From the NCBI RefSeq assembly GCF_902833645.1, contig NZ_CADFGE010000010.1:186001-250000 (forward strand): 64,000 nt of DNA, written 5' to 3'. Position 1 is the stretch's first letter. Each line of letters begins with the position of its first letter. Positions 16,788 through 26,841 of the stretch are shown here, in pieces. Below the pieces are notes generated by a model. That model searched no databases. It was not told the DNA's origin and saw only the letters and a list, made by a program, of their open reading frames with translations. Both the position numbers and the translations under genes were made by a program. The DNA comes from Paraburkholderia fungorum. GTDB lineage: Bacteria > Pseudomonadota > Gammaproteobacteria > Burkholderiales > Burkholderiaceae.

Positions 16788-17852
16788 TCAGACAAGACCG
16801 GACAGCGTCTCCTGCGTCGTCTCGACCACCATCAAGCCGGCACGCAAGCCCGGCTTGACCGTCGCGTTCGGAAACACGATGCGTTCCTCGTCGCGACTCA
16901 CGACATAGCGATAATCGCCGTCACAGGCGAGTACAGTGCCTTTCACAAACGGCGTGAAGTTCGGCACGTCCGCGGCCACCCGCAATTCGAACGCGTCGCT
17001 CTGCTTGGTAATCTGATCGATTACCGTAAAAGCACGCGGCAGTGCCGCATCCGGATGATTCCCTGCAATGCTGGTGCCCGCGAGCAGATGGCGCAGCGCT
17101 TCGTCCGCACCGGCAAAACGCGTCAGATCGTTCTGGCCGAACGGACGCACCTTGCCGAGTTCCAGCGTACACGTCTCGGCGCCGCATGCATGCGCGGTGA
17201 AATGCGAGTAAGTGTTGCCCTTGGTCGTATGAAGCAGCACCGCGCTGATGCGCGCCTCGCCGAGCCACTCGAACATGGCACGCGAAAACGGCATGCCCGT
17301 GTGCGGCAGTAACGCGAACTGCTCGAATGCCGACGCGCGGATTGCCGTGTGCATGTCGATATGCCAGCGCGCGCCGCGTTCGGCCGATGCTGCGGCGAAG
17401 AACTGCGTCGCCGCGCGTTCCAATGCCGCCGCGCGCGGCGCTTCGTGGCTGTCCGGCAACTGCGCATGCCGTCCGCTGAAGAGGCGGTTTAGATCGTCGT
17501 CGCGATACCGGCACGCGTCGCGCATGGCGTCGACGTTGCCGAGAATCACCAGCAGGCGGCAGGTCAGCGCGGCGCTGCCTTGCGCGATGTCGCGCACGAG
17601 ATACGAAAGTAATTCGATCGGCGCGGTCTCGTCGCCATGCACGCCGGCGGAAGCGAGCACGCTGCGCACGCCCTTCTCCAGCGCCGTGGGTTCGAGTTGC
17701 AGAACGCCGTCGTCGAGCCACGACCAGCGCACGCCGCCGTTCGCGCATACGCCCTGCGTTTCCTGCGCGCCGGGGCGCGTGCCCGCCAGTGTGTAGGCAA
17801 GGAAATCGTCGAGCATCGCAAACCGCATGCCGTGCTCAGCGCTGGAAGTCAT
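16788..17852 (-). CDS. astE: Succinylglutamate desuccinylase
   Basis: This enzyme performs the last step of the arginine succinyltransferase pathway: N-succinylglutamate to glutamate and succinate. It is a 354-residue zinc carboxypeptidase-like protein of the AspA/AstE family. The zinc ligands are His72 and Glu75 in AGVHGDETAP and His168 in WHIDMHTAIR, and the catalytic Glu is E231 in CTLELGKVRPFG. It is the last gene of the aru operon and overlaps the end of astB by 17 bp. Met9 (17828) is an alternative start that would leave an 8-bp gap instead of an overlap. Confidence 0.94.
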   Translation of the reverse strand: MTSSAEHGMRFAMLDDFLAYTLAGTRPGAQETQGVCANGGVRWSWLDDGVLQLEPTALEKGVRSVLASAGVHGDETAPIELLSYLVRDIAQGSAALTCRLLVILGNVDAMRDACRYRDDDLNRLFSGRHAQLPDSHEAPRAAALERAATQFFAAASAERGARWHIDMHTAIRASAFEQFALLPHTGMPFSRAMFEWLGEARISAVLLHTTKGNTYSHFTAHACGAETCTLELGKVRPFGQNDLTRFAGADEALRHLLAGTSIAGNHPDAALPRAFTVIDQITKQSDAFELRVAADVPNFTPFVKGTVLACDGDYRYVVSRDEERIVFPNATVKPGLRAGLMVVETTQETLSGLV

Positions 17853-19176
17853 ACAGCGAACCCAGGCCGAGAATCTGCGTCAGTTCGTCGAGCGCGGTGC
17901 GCGATTCGGCGAGCAGTTGCGGATCGGTCAGATCGGTCGGTGCGAGACGATCGCGATAGTGCTTCTCGATCCACGTATCGAGCCGGCCGAACAACTTGTC
18001 GTTGATCCACACGCCAGGCGTCACCGCCGCGCGTTCCGCCTCGTTCAGCACCACGCGCAGACGCAGACACGCCGGACCGCCGCCGTTCTTCATGCTTTCA
18101 CGCAGATCGAACACGAGCACGTCGTCGATCGGACCGGTGTGCGAGGTCAGATCGTCGAGATACGCGGCGACACGCGGGTTCTCGCGGCATTCCTGCGGCA
18201 CGACCAGCACCTGCTTGCCGTCCGGGCGGGTCAGCAACTGGCTGTTGAACAGGTACGACGTCACGGCATCGGATACGCTCACCTGCGCGTCCGGCACTTC
18301 GATCACGTTGAACCCGGCCTTCAGTCCGGCGAGTTTGGTGCGCAGTTCGTCGTACACCGCGTTCTGCTCGACGAACGCGAGCTGGTGGCAGAACAGCGTG
18401 TTGCGATTGCCGACCGCGATCACGTCGTTGTGGAACACGCCCGCGTCGATCACATCGGGATTCTGCTGCGCGTACACCGTGGCCGCTTCTTCCAGACCGT
18501 GACGCTGCGCGACCGCGCGGCTCGCCTCGAAGGTCTGACGCGCCGGGAAACGCTTCGGCTCCGGTCCACGGCGATATTCGCTACGGCCGTACACGAAGAA
18601 TTCGACACCACGTGTGCCATATTCCGAGCAAAAGCGCGTATGGTTCGCGGCGCCTTCGTCGCCGAGCGCCGGTGTCCCGGGCAGGGCCTCGTGCACCGCG
18701 AAACGATCGGAGTCGCTAAAAATCGCGCGCAAAGTGCGGCGGGTCGATTCGTGCTCGATCGCGCGGTGCAGCTTGCTGCACAGATTGGCCGGCGTGAAAT
18801 GCACGCGGCCGTCGTGCGTATCGGCCGACGGACTCACCGTCGCCGCATTCGCGGTCCACATCGCTGACGCCGAACTCGCCGCGGCCAGCAATTCGGGCGC
18901 GTCTTTGGCCACGCGTGCGATCACCGTCGCGTCGTCGCCCGAAAAACCGAGTTCGCGCAACAGGCGCATCGACGGACGCTCCTGCGGCGGCAACACGCCT
19001 TGATGAAAGCCGAGATCGGCCAATTGCTTCATCTTGCGCAGGCCCTGCTTGGCGGCGGCCTTCGGATTCGCAATCGACTTCTCGTTGTTCTGCGACGCGA
19101 CATTGCCGAACGAGAGCCCTGCGTAATTGTGGGTCGGGCCGACGAGACCGTCGAAATTGGCTTCAGTGGCTTGCAT
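17836..19176 (-). CDS. astB: N-succinylarginine dihydrolase
   Basis: This 446-residue enzyme splits N2-succinylarginine into succinylornithine, ammonia and carbon dioxide. It belongs to the amidinotransferase fold. The catalytic triad known from E. coli is present: Glu174 in ALGDEGAANHTR, His249 in AGVFHNDVIAVGN and Cys370 in NGGGPACLRLRV. The N-terminus NFDGLVGPTHNYAGLSFGN is diagnostic. It begins 9 bp after the end of astD and overlaps astE, so the genes are translated in series. Confidence 0.96.
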   Translation of the reverse strand: MQATEANFDGLVGPTHNYAGLSFGNVASQNNEKSIANPKAAAKQGLRKMKQLADLGFHQGVLPPQERPSMRLLRELGFSGDDATVIARVAKDAPELLAAASSASAMWTANAATVSPSADTHDGRVHFTPANLCSKLHRAIEHESTRRTLRAIFSDSDRFAVHEALPGTPALGDEGAANHTRFCSEYGTRGVEFFVYGRSEYRRGPEPKRFPARQTFEASRAVAQRHGLEEAATVYAQQNPDVIDAGVFHNDVIAVGNRNTLFCHQLAFVEQNAVYDELRTKLAGLKAGFNVIEVPDAQVSVSDAVTSYLFNSQLLTRPDGKQVLVVPQECRENPRVAAYLDDLTSHTGPIDDVLVFDLRESMKNGGGPACLRLRVVLNEAERAAVTPGVWINDKLFGRLDTWIEKHYRDRLAPTDLTDPQLLAESRTALDELTQILGLGSLYDFQR

Positions 19177-19185
19177 CGTCGATCC

Positions 19186-20649
19186 TTAGAATTGAAGGCC
19201 CGGCGAGACGCTCGCGGGCATTTGCAGTTGCGCGCTTTCGACGGAGGCCATCGGATACGCGCAGTAGTCGGCCGCGTAGAACGCGCTCGGCCGGTGATTG
19301 CCCGAACGTCCCGGCCCACCGAACGGCGCGCCCGACGACGCGCCATTGGTCGGACGGTTCCAGTTGACGATGCCCGCGCGGATGGTGCGCTGGAAATGCG
19401 TCCACAGCGCTTCGTCGTCGGCGAGCAGGCCGGCGGAGAGGCCGAACTCGGTATCGTTGGCTTTTTCGAGCGCTTCGTTGAACGTGCTGTAGCGAATGAT
19501 CTGCGCCAACGGTCCGAAATGTTCTTCGTCCGGCAGGTTCTTCACGTTCGTGACGTCGAGAATCGCAGGCGTGACGAAGCCCAGTTTCGGATCGCGCTGC
19601 TCCATCTTCAGGAGTGCCTTCGCGCCGTCGGCGAGCAAACGCTCCTGCGCCGCAACCAGACGCGAGGCCGCCCGCGCGGAAATCACCGCGCCCATGAACG
19701 GCTGTGGATCGGCGTTGTATTCGCCGACGCCGATACGCGAGGTCACTTCGATCAGGCGTTCTACAAAGCGGTCGCCGAACGCGTCATTCGGTACGAAAAT
19801 GCGGCGCGCGCAGGTGCAGCGCTGCCCTGCCGACAGAAACGCCGATTGAATCGTGTGATGCACGGCGGCGTCGACATCGGCCACGGGTCCGATCACGAGC
19901 GGATTGTTGCCACCCATCTCCAACGCCAGGACGATCTCCGGACGGCCGCCGAATTGCTTGTGCAGCAATGTTCCGGTATCCGAACTACCCGTGAAGAACA
20001 GGCCGTCGATCTGCCGATGATTGGCAAGCGCAATGCCCGTCTCTTTCTCGCCCTGCACGAGGTTCAGCACGCCGGCGGGCAAGCCCGCGTCGCGCCAGAT
20101 CTGCACCGTGAGCGCCGCCACGGCTGGCGCCAGTTCCGACGGCTTGAACACCACCGCGTTACCCGCGATCAGTGCCGGGACGATATGCCCGTTCGGCAAG
20201 TGCCCAGGGAAGTTATACGGCCCGAACACCGCGACCACCCCATGCGGACGATGCCGAAGCACGGCGGTGCCGTCAGCCATCGGCGAACGTTTTTCGCCGG
20301 TGCGCTCGTTGTACGACTGAATCGAGATCTCGACCTTCGCCGCCATCGAAGCCGCTTCGGTACGGGCTTCCCACAGCGGCTTACCCGTCTCGCGGCCAAT
20401 CGCTTCGGCCAACGCTTCCTTGCGTTCCGTCACAAGCGCAGCAAAACGGCGCACCACGCCGCAACGCTCGTCGAGACTCAATGCCGACCATGCCGCGAAT
20501 GCACGGCGTGCGCTGCGCACAGCACGATCGACGTCGTCCGCCGAGGCGCTATTGCCTTCCCACACCGCCGCGCCCGTACCCGGGTTGCGCGACGCGAATG
20601 CGGGTCCTGTGCCGGCGGCCCATTCGCCGTCGATGAAAAGCTCGCTCAT
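19186..20649 (-). CDS. astD: Succinylglutamate semialdehyde dehydrogenase
   Basis: This NAD-dependent aldehyde dehydrogenase of 487 residues oxidises succinylglutamate semialdehyde to succinylglutamate. The general base is Glu244 in ALEMGGNNP and the nucleophile is Cys278 in AGQRCTCAR; the cofactor-binding segment FFTGSSDTG is also present. Two ATG codons lie 6 bp apart; I use the second (20649) because the AGGG site touches the first and is correctly spaced from the second. The start overlaps the end of aruG, which implies translational coupling. Confidence 0.95.
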   Translation of the reverse strand: MSELFIDGEWAAGTGPAFASRNPGTGAAVWEGNSASADDVDRAVRSARRAFAAWSALSLDERCGVVRRFAALVTERKEALAEAIGRETGKPLWEARTEAASMAAKVEISIQSYNERTGEKRSPMADGTAVLRHRPHGVVAVFGPYNFPGHLPNGHIVPALIAGNAVVFKPSELAPAVAALTVQIWRDAGLPAGVLNLVQGEKETGIALANHRQIDGLFFTGSSDTGTLLHKQFGGRPEIVLALEMGGNNPLVIGPVADVDAAVHHTIQSAFLSAGQRCTCARRIFVPNDAFGDRFVERLIEVTSRIGVGEYNADPQPFMGAVISARAASRLVAAQERLLADGAKALLKMEQRDPKLGFVTPAILDVTNVKNLPDEEHFGPLAQIIRYSTFNEALEKANDTEFGLSAGLLADDEALWTHFQRTIRAGIVNWNRPTNGASSGAPFGGPGRSGNHRPSAFYAADYCAYPMASVESAQLQMPASVSPGLQF

Positions 20650-20651
20650 GA

Positions 20652-21689
20652 TCATCCCTGTTTATGTTTCAACGGCAGCACCCGTACCGGGTCGCCTGCC
20701 TTGACGTCGAGTGCGGCCGCTTCGGCGGCGCTCATGCGGAACACGCCGTCTTGCGGCACGCCCGCCGCCACGCCCACGCGAAAATCGCCCAGCGACGTAT
20801 TCGATACCAGCGAACGCGGCGCATCCTGCGGCGCGCCTGCCGGCACATTGGCAATCTCCACCGGCACCACCACGCTTTCGCGCACGGTGCGCAAGTCGGC
20901 GATATGGCATTCGAGCACCGGGCCTGCATCGAAAATATCGACGTGGTTCTCGTAGCGCAGCCCTTCGGATTCGAGCATGCGGCGCGCCGGAATCGTGTCG
21001 CTGTGCGTGAGTCCGACGCATTCCTGTGCTTCTTCAGGCAGCAGTTCGACATACACCGGATAGCGCGGCATCAACTCGGCGAGAAACGCCTTGCGGCCGT
21101 GCGAGCTCAGATAGTCCGCCGCGTTGAAATCGATCTGGTAGAAATGCGAGCCCACCGCGCGCCAGAACGGCGAGGTGCCGTTCGCATCGAAATGGCCGCG
21201 CAATTCCGCGCACAAACGCTGCGGAAAACGTTCGCGGAACTGCGCCAGAAACATGAAGCGCGAACGCGACAGCAGACCGCCGACGCCGCTCGTGCGATAC
21301 CGCGGGCTCAGGAACAGCGAACACACTTCGGCGTAACCCGTCAGGTCATGCGAAATGTTCAGTGCGCGCATGCGCGTCCAGATGCCGAGGTCCTGGCTCG
21401 CGTGAACCACGGTGCTCACGCGGTAGTTGTAAAACGGTTGCTGGAGGCCGACCGCGGTTTCGATCCCGCATACGCCTGCCACGTCGCCGGTATCGGTGTC
21501 TTCCATCACGAAAAAGTAACCGGCTTCATGCGGCTCGGCCTTGTCTTCCATCGTGCGGCGCGCCCGTTCGACGCGCGCCGCGAGTGCATCACGATCCGGC
21601 TTGAAGGTGGTGAGGCCTGGGCCCGTCTCCTGCGCGAGCCGCATGAGCGCGTCCACATCGCCTCGTTGCACAACGCGAACGACGATCAT
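20652..21689 (-). CDS. aruG: Arginine N-succinyltransferase, beta subunit
   Basis: This 345-residue acyltransferase subunit, together with the product of the next gene upstream, transfers succinyl from succinyl-CoA to arginine, the first committed step. N-terminal IVVRVVQRGDVDALMRLAQETGPGLTTF and AGVCGIETAVGLQQPFYNYRV are typical of the AstA/AruG family, whose fold is related to GNAT acyltransferases. The paired alpha/beta arrangement is that of Pseudomonas aeruginosa aruF-aruG; enterobacteria have a single astA. It overlaps aruF by 4 bp (ATGA). Confidence 0.95.
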   Translation of the reverse strand: MIVVRVVQRGDVDALMRLAQETGPGLTTFKPDRDALAARVERARRTMEDKAEPHEAGYFFVMEDTDTGDVAGVCGIETAVGLQQPFYNYRVSTVVHASQDLGIWTRMRALNISHDLTGYAEVCSLFLSPRYRTSGVGGLLSRSRFMFLAQFRERFPQRLCAELRGHFDANGTSPFWRAVGSHFYQIDFNAADYLSSHGRKAFLAELMPRYPVYVELLPEEAQECVGLTHSDTIPARRMLESEGLRYENHVDIFDAGPVLECHIADLRTVRESVVVPVEIANVPAGAPQDAPRSLVSNTSLGDFRVGVAAGVPQDGVFRMSAAEAAALDVKAGDPVRVLPLKHKQG

Positions 21690-22744
21690 TGTGCGTCTCC
21701 CAAAGATTCTTCCTGATGCGGCTGATGCAGCGGCACACAGCGTACCGCGTCGCCCTCCTGCACCCCGAGCGCGGCACGCGCCGCATGCGACAGCGACGCG
21801 CCGCTTGCCTGGCCGCCCGGCAAGGTATCGAGCACGCAGCGGAACTCACCGTCCGCGCCGTTATGCGCGATCAGATACGTCGAGCCGCCAGCCGCCGCGC
21901 CCGCTTCCCGCACCACGCGGGTTTCGTTGCGCGTCACGCAGGCGCTGCGATCGACCTGCGCGGTCAAGACCGGACCCGCGTCGAAAATATCGATAAAGCG
22001 ATCCGTCTCGAAGCCTTCTTCGAGGTGAATCTCATAAGCGAGCAGCGCCTTCGAATCCGGCTCGCCGAGCACGCGCTGCGCCGCTTCCGGCAGCAAGGGC
22101 ACGTAGATCGGATAGGTGGGCATCACCTCGGCGATAAACGTGCGGCTGCGTCCACCCGATTCGATTTCGATGTCGGCGAAATTGCGCCCGAAGAACTTGC
22201 GCCCCACCGCTTCCCAGAACGGCGACACACCTGAGTCGTCGGTCACGCCGAGCAGCAACGAGAACACTTCCGGCGTGAAGCGCTTGCGATTGGCGGCGAT
22301 ATACATCATCCGGGCCCGTGACATCAGATGCGCGGCCGCATCGCCACGCAGCGACGGATCGATATAAAAACCCGCGAGCCGGCTCTTGCCCGTCAACTCG
22401 TGCGACATGGTCAGCGCGTGAATCTTGCGATTCACATGCAACTCGCGCGATGCATGAATCAGCGCGTCGTTGCGAAATGCGTAGAACGGGTCTGAATAAC
22501 CGGCGGCGGCAACGATGCTCGCCGTGCCCATCAGCTTGCCGCTCTGCGCATCTTCGAGCACGAACAGATAGAACTCCTCGCCCGGAAAATCCACGTCCGC
22601 GCGAAACGAGTCTTCCGACAGCGCGACGCGCGCTTCGAGCGCGTGCCGGTCGTGCGGCAGCGAATGCAGCACCGGTTGCGCGGTGCGCGCCATGTGTTCC
22701 AGCGCATCGAGATCGGCGAGGCGGCCGGGGCGTACGAAGAGCAT
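21686..22744 (-). CDS. aruF: Arginine/ornithine N-succinyltransferase, alpha subunit
   Basis: This is the paralogous partner of aruG, 352 residues, starting MLFVRPGRLADLDALEHMARTA. The conserved segments MGTASIVAAAGYSDPFYAFR, LTGKSRLAGFYIDPSLRGDAAAHL and FIDIFDAGPVLTAQVD align with those of aruG. In Pseudomonas the heteromer acts on both arginine and ornithine. It begins 29 bp after the end of the aminotransferase gene and overlaps aruG by 4 bp. Confidence 0.95.
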   Translation of the reverse strand: MLFVRPGRLADLDALEHMARTAQPVLHSLPHDRHALEARVALSEDSFRADVDFPGEEFYLFVLEDAQSGKLMGTASIVAAAGYSDPFYAFRNDALIHASRELHVNRKIHALTMSHELTGKSRLAGFYIDPSLRGDAAAHLMSRARMMYIAANRKRFTPEVFSLLLGVTDDSGVSPFWEAVGRKFFGRNFADIEIESGGRSRTFIAEVMPTYPIYVPLLPEAAQRVLGEPDSKALLAYEIHLEEGFETDRFIDIFDAGPVLTAQVDRSACVTRNETRVVREAGAAAGGSTYLIAHNGADGEFRCVLDTLPGGQASGASLSHAARAALGVQEGDAVRCVPLHQPHQEESLGDAQ

Positions 22745-22772
22745 CGTCGTTCCTGTTGAGTGTGACGCCTGA

Positions 22773-24008
22773 TTAACGGGCGGCCGCTTCAGCGGTTGCG
22801 CCGACCACTTCGTCGATCGCCTTAGCCAGACGCGCGAAACCTTCGTACATGTCGTCGAGCGGAATGATCAGCGACGGGACGAAGCGCAACACGTCCGGAC
22901 CCGCCATCAGCATGATCACGCCATGCTTGCCGGCAGCCGTGACGAAGTCTTTCGCACGGCCCTTGAATGCGTCGGTCAACTCCGCACCGATCAGAAGACC
23001 CTTGCCGCGCACTTCCTTGAAAATGCCGAAGCGATCGTTGAGCTTCGCCAACTGGCCCTTCAGCGCTTCGCTGCGCGCATGCACGCCTTCCAGCAGCTTC
23101 GGATCGCTGATCAGTTCGACCACCTTCTCCGCGATTGCCGAGCCCAGCGGATTGCCGCCGTAGGTCGTGCCATGCACACCGACCTTGAAGTACGCGGCCA
23201 GTTCGTTGGTGGTCAGCATTGCGCCGATCGGGAAACCGTTGCCGAGCGCTTTCGCGGTGGTCAGGATGTCCGGCGTCACGCCGGTTTCCTGATAGGCGTA
23301 GAAATAGCCGCTGCGGCCCACCCCCGTTTGTACCTCGTCAAAAATCAGCAGTGCGCCGTGCTGATCGCAGGCTTCGCGCAGCGCCTTCAGGAAGGCCGGA
23401 TCCGCCGGGATCACGCCGCCCTCGCCCTGAATCGGCTCGACGATCACCGCGCAGGTTTGCGCGCCAATTGCCTTCTTCGCCGCTTCGATGTCGTTGTACG
23501 GCAGATGGGTGATGCCCGCCGGCACCGGGCCGAAGCCCTCCGAATACTTCGGCTGGCCGCCGACGCTCACGGTGAAGAACGTGCGGCCATGAAACGACTG
23601 CGTGAACGAGATGATTTCGGCTTTGTCCGCGCCATGACGATCGAACGCGACGCGGCGCGCCAGCTTCAGCGCCGCTTCATTCGCTTCCGCGCCCGAGTTG
23701 GCGAAGAACGCGCGGTCGGCGAAGGTCAGCGCTTCGAGGCGTTTGGCGAGACGCAGCACCGGTTCGTTGGTGTAGCCGTTACCGATGTGCCACAGCTTGC
23801 CGCCCTGCTCGTGCAGGACCTTCAGCAGCTCAGGATGCGCGTGACCGAGCGCGGTCACGGCAATGCCGCCGGCGAAGTCGATATAGTCGCGGCCTTCCGT
23901 GTCCCAGACGCGTGAGCCGAGACCGCGATCCGGCACGAACCCGGCGGGCGAAAACACCGGCACCATCACTTCATCGAAGGTCTGGCGTGTCACAGTCAGG
24001 TCGTTCAT
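22773..24008 (-). CDS. astC: Succinylornithine/acetylornithine aminotransferase
   Basis: This class III PLP-dependent aminotransferase of 411 residues converts succinylornithine to succinylglutamate semialdehyde with 2-oxoglutarate as acceptor. The pyridoxal lysine is Lys253 in LTTAKALGNGFP, with Asp224 in LIFDEVQTGVGR holding the pyridine nitrogen. It leads the operon astC(aruC)-aruF-aruG-astD-astB-astE, the same order as P. aeruginosa aruCFGDBE, which separates it from the biosynthetic argD. The 156-bp upstream gap holds a possible ArgR site, and the gene for the regulator lies just beyond. Confidence 0.95.
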   Translation of the reverse strand: MNDLTVTRQTFDEVMVPVFSPAGFVPDRGLGSRVWDTEGRDYIDFAGGIAVTALGHAHPELLKVLHEQGGKLWHIGNGYTNEPVLRLAKRLEALTFADRAFFANSGAEANEAALKLARRVAFDRHGADKAEIISFTQSFHGRTFFTVSVGGQPKYSEGFGPVPAGITHLPYNDIEAAKKAIGAQTCAVIVEPIQGEGGVIPADPAFLKALREACDQHGALLIFDEVQTGVGRSGYFYAYQETGVTPDILTTAKALGNGFPIGAMLTTNELAAYFKVGVHGTTYGGNPLGSAIAEKVVELISDPKLLEGVHARSEALKGQLAKLNDRFGIFKEVRGKGLLIGAELTDAFKGRAKDFVTAAGKHGVIMLMAGPDVLRFVPSLIIPLDDMYEGFARLAKAIDEVVGATAEAAAR

Positions 24009-24071
24009 GGCAAATCCTCGTTACAGGTGAGAGGTAATACACGTAGTGTAGGAAACCGCACGCGATACGTC

Positions 24072-24087
24072 TTGCGCATACGCGACG
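24072..24087 (-). promoter_or_regulatory. Possible ArgR half-site upstream of astC
   Basis: On the minus strand CGTCGC, eight bases and AA differ by one base from the TGTCGC-N8-AA half-site known for the Pseudomonas AraC-type ArgR. It is about 64 bp upstream of the astC start, where an activator would be expected. A second half-site in tandem was not found. Confidence 0.35.
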
Positions 24088-24164
24088 CTTTCTATGAGCT
24101 TCCGGGCGGATCGGCGTTGCATCAGCCGCAAACCGCGCGTTTTTTCGCGTGCTTCCCGGCGCGC

Positions 24165-25214
24165 TTAATCCGCCTCGCCGGGCGGTTCGATCAGCGCGGC
24201 CGGTCGCGGCTCACTGGCCGCGGTGCCGCTCGCGCCCGTCTGCTTATCGATCCAGTTGCGACGATCCTCGCGTGGTGTGACACCAAAGCGTTCGCGGTAA
24301 GCATTCGAAAAGTGCGCCGCCGACGAAAATCCGCAAGCCAGGCTGATCTGCACCACCGATTTGCTGGTGCGTTGCAATTGCGTGCGCGCTTTCGAAAGCC
24401 GCAGGCCCAGATAGTATTTGGACGGCATCGAGCCGAGATACTGGCGAAACAGCCGTTCCAGCTGCCGCCGCGACACGCCGACGAGACCGGCAATGTCATC
24501 GGTGGTCAGCGGGTCTTCGATATTCGCTTCCATCAGCATCAGCGCGTCGTTCAGGCGCGGATGCCGCTCGCCCGGCGCGGTCACAAACGGAATACGTTGC
24601 CGCTCTTCGCCCGCGCGCAACACGCCGACGCCCAGCGTATCGGCAATCCGGTCCGCCAGTTCCGGCCCGTGATCGCGGCCGATCATCGCAAGCATGAAGT
24701 CGACTGTTGCCTGACCGCCCGCGCAGGTGGCGCGATCGCGGTCGATTTCGAAGATTTGCTGGGTGACGATCGAGCGCTCGAACTGCTCGGAGAACTGCTG
24801 ATAGGTTTCCCAGTTCACGCTCACGCGATAGCCGGACAACTGCCCGGCCATTGCGAGCCACCAGACACCGTGATGAATACCGGTGACGAGCGGCGTGCGC
24901 TGCCCGACCCGCGAAAGACTCGCGAGAAACAGGCGATAGTCGGCGAATTGCTGGAACCGTTCGCTGACGATGATCAGCCAGTCGCACGCGATCGCATCGC
25001 CGAAGGCGGCATCGGCCGGCCATTGCGCGCCGCCCGACAGAGGCACCGCGCGGCCGTCCCACGAACACACCTGCACGCGGTACAGCGCGCGGCCGTCGAT
25101 TTCATTGGCGAGATTGAGGGCGTCGACGATCGGCCCGACGCCCGACATCGACACCGGCGGCAAAGCGACGATCGCGACCTGGGTGGTGCGAGCCGGGTTG
25201 GACGTGCGAGCCAT
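24165..25214 (-). CDS. argR: AraC-family arginine regulator (ArgR, GlxA-like)
   Basis: This 349-residue regulator has an N-terminal DJ-1/PfpI-like domain (about residues 10-195; VAIVALPPVSMSGVGPIVDALNLAN, with GIHHGVWWLA where the elbow residue lies) and a C-terminal AraC pair of helix-turn-helix motifs (LTTDDIAGLVGVSRRQLERLFRQYLG and ISLACGFSSAAHFSNAYRERFGVTP). This is the layout of P. aeruginosa ArgR, which activates aru and aot in response to arginine. Its place at the end of the aotQMP genes and upstream of aru matches aotJQMOP-argR. I take the ATG at 25214; a GTG precedes it directly. Confidence 0.92.
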   Translation of the reverse strand: MARTSNPARTTQVAIVALPPVSMSGVGPIVDALNLANEIDGRALYRVQVCSWDGRAVPLSGGAQWPADAAFGDAIACDWLIIVSERFQQFADYRLFLASLSRVGQRTPLVTGIHHGVWWLAMAGQLSGYRVSVNWETYQQFSEQFERSIVTQQIFEIDRDRATCAGGQATVDFMLAMIGRDHGPELADRIADTLGVGVLRAGEERQRIPFVTAPGERHPRLNDALMLMEANIEDPLTTDDIAGLVGVSRRQLERLFRQYLGSMPSKYYLGLRLSKARTQLQRTSKSVVQISLACGFSSAAHFSNAYRERFGVTPREDRRNWIDKQTGASGTAASEPRPAALIEPPGEAD

Positions 25215-25251
25215 CACTTATCGGTAAAACGCGGAACGCGCGAGCGGCGCG

Positions 25252-26043
<792 letters not shown>

Positions 26044-26123
26044 GATGCTCTCCCTTTGAAAATACGGATCAATCTATCTGACAGCGCGCAACGGGCCGCG
26101 CCGCTCAATCGAAACAGGCCTGC

Positions 26124-26837
26124 TCAGTGCGTGCGCACCGCCAGGTATCCCAGCCAGTGACGCTCGGCGCGGCGGAACAGGGCCACCAGGGCGAACGAAA
26201 CGACGAGGTAAATCAGCGCCGCGAGGCCAAACGCATCGAACGACTGATAGGTGGCCGAATTCGCGTCGCGCGCGACCTTCAGGATGTCCGGCACCGTGGC
26301 CGTAAACGCGACCGTGGTGGCGTGCAGCATCAGGATTACTTCGTTACTGTACAACGGGAGCGCCCGGCGCAGCGCGGACGGTATCACAATGCGGCGGTAC
26401 ATCGTGAACCAGCTCATGCCGTAGGCACGGGCCGCTTCCACTTCGCCGTGCGAAGTCGAGCGGATTGCGCCGGCGAAAATCTCGGTGGTGTATGCGCAGG
26501 TGTTCAGCGCGAAGGCGAGAATCGCGCAGTGAAAGCCGCTGCGGAAAAACGCGTCGAGCAACTGATGCGAGCGCACGAATTCCAGGCTGTACATGCCGGT
26601 GTAGATCAGCAGCAGTTGCACATACAGGGGTGTGCCGCGAAACACGTAGGTATAGAGACGCACCGGCGTCGACAGCCAGCGTTTCTTCGAGACGCGCGCC
26701 ACTGCGAGCGGAATGGCCATGAAAAAACCGATGCCGATCGACGCCACCAGCAGCCACAGCGTGACGGCCAGACCGGACATACGCTGACCGTCCCAGTAGA
26801 GGAACGCGCGCCAGAATTGATTGAGGATATCGATCAT
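26124..26837 (-). CDS. aotM: ABC transporter permease, basic amino acids (AotM/HisM-type)
   Basis: This 237-residue inner-membrane permease has about five membrane segments and the EAA coupling loop ATSHGEVEAARAYGMSWFTMYRRIVIPSALR, which contacts the ATPase. RGTPLYVQLLLIYTGMY is the typical first half of the polar amino acid permease family. It starts 4 bp after the stop of aotQ and pairs with it as a heterodimer. The permease pair, ATPase and regulator form one transcription unit. Confidence 0.93.
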   Translation of the reverse strand: MIDILNQFWRAFLYWDGQRMSGLAVTLWLLVASIGIGFFMAIPLAVARVSKKRWLSTPVRLYTYVFRGTPLYVQLLLIYTGMYSLEFVRSHQLLDAFFRSGFHCAILAFALNTCAYTTEIFAGAIRSTSHGEVEAARAYGMSWFTMYRRIVIPSALRRALPLYSNEVILMLHATTVAFTATVPDILKVARDANSATYQSFDAFGLAALIYLVVSFALVALFRRAERHWLGYLAVRTH

Positions 26838-26841
26838 GGTG

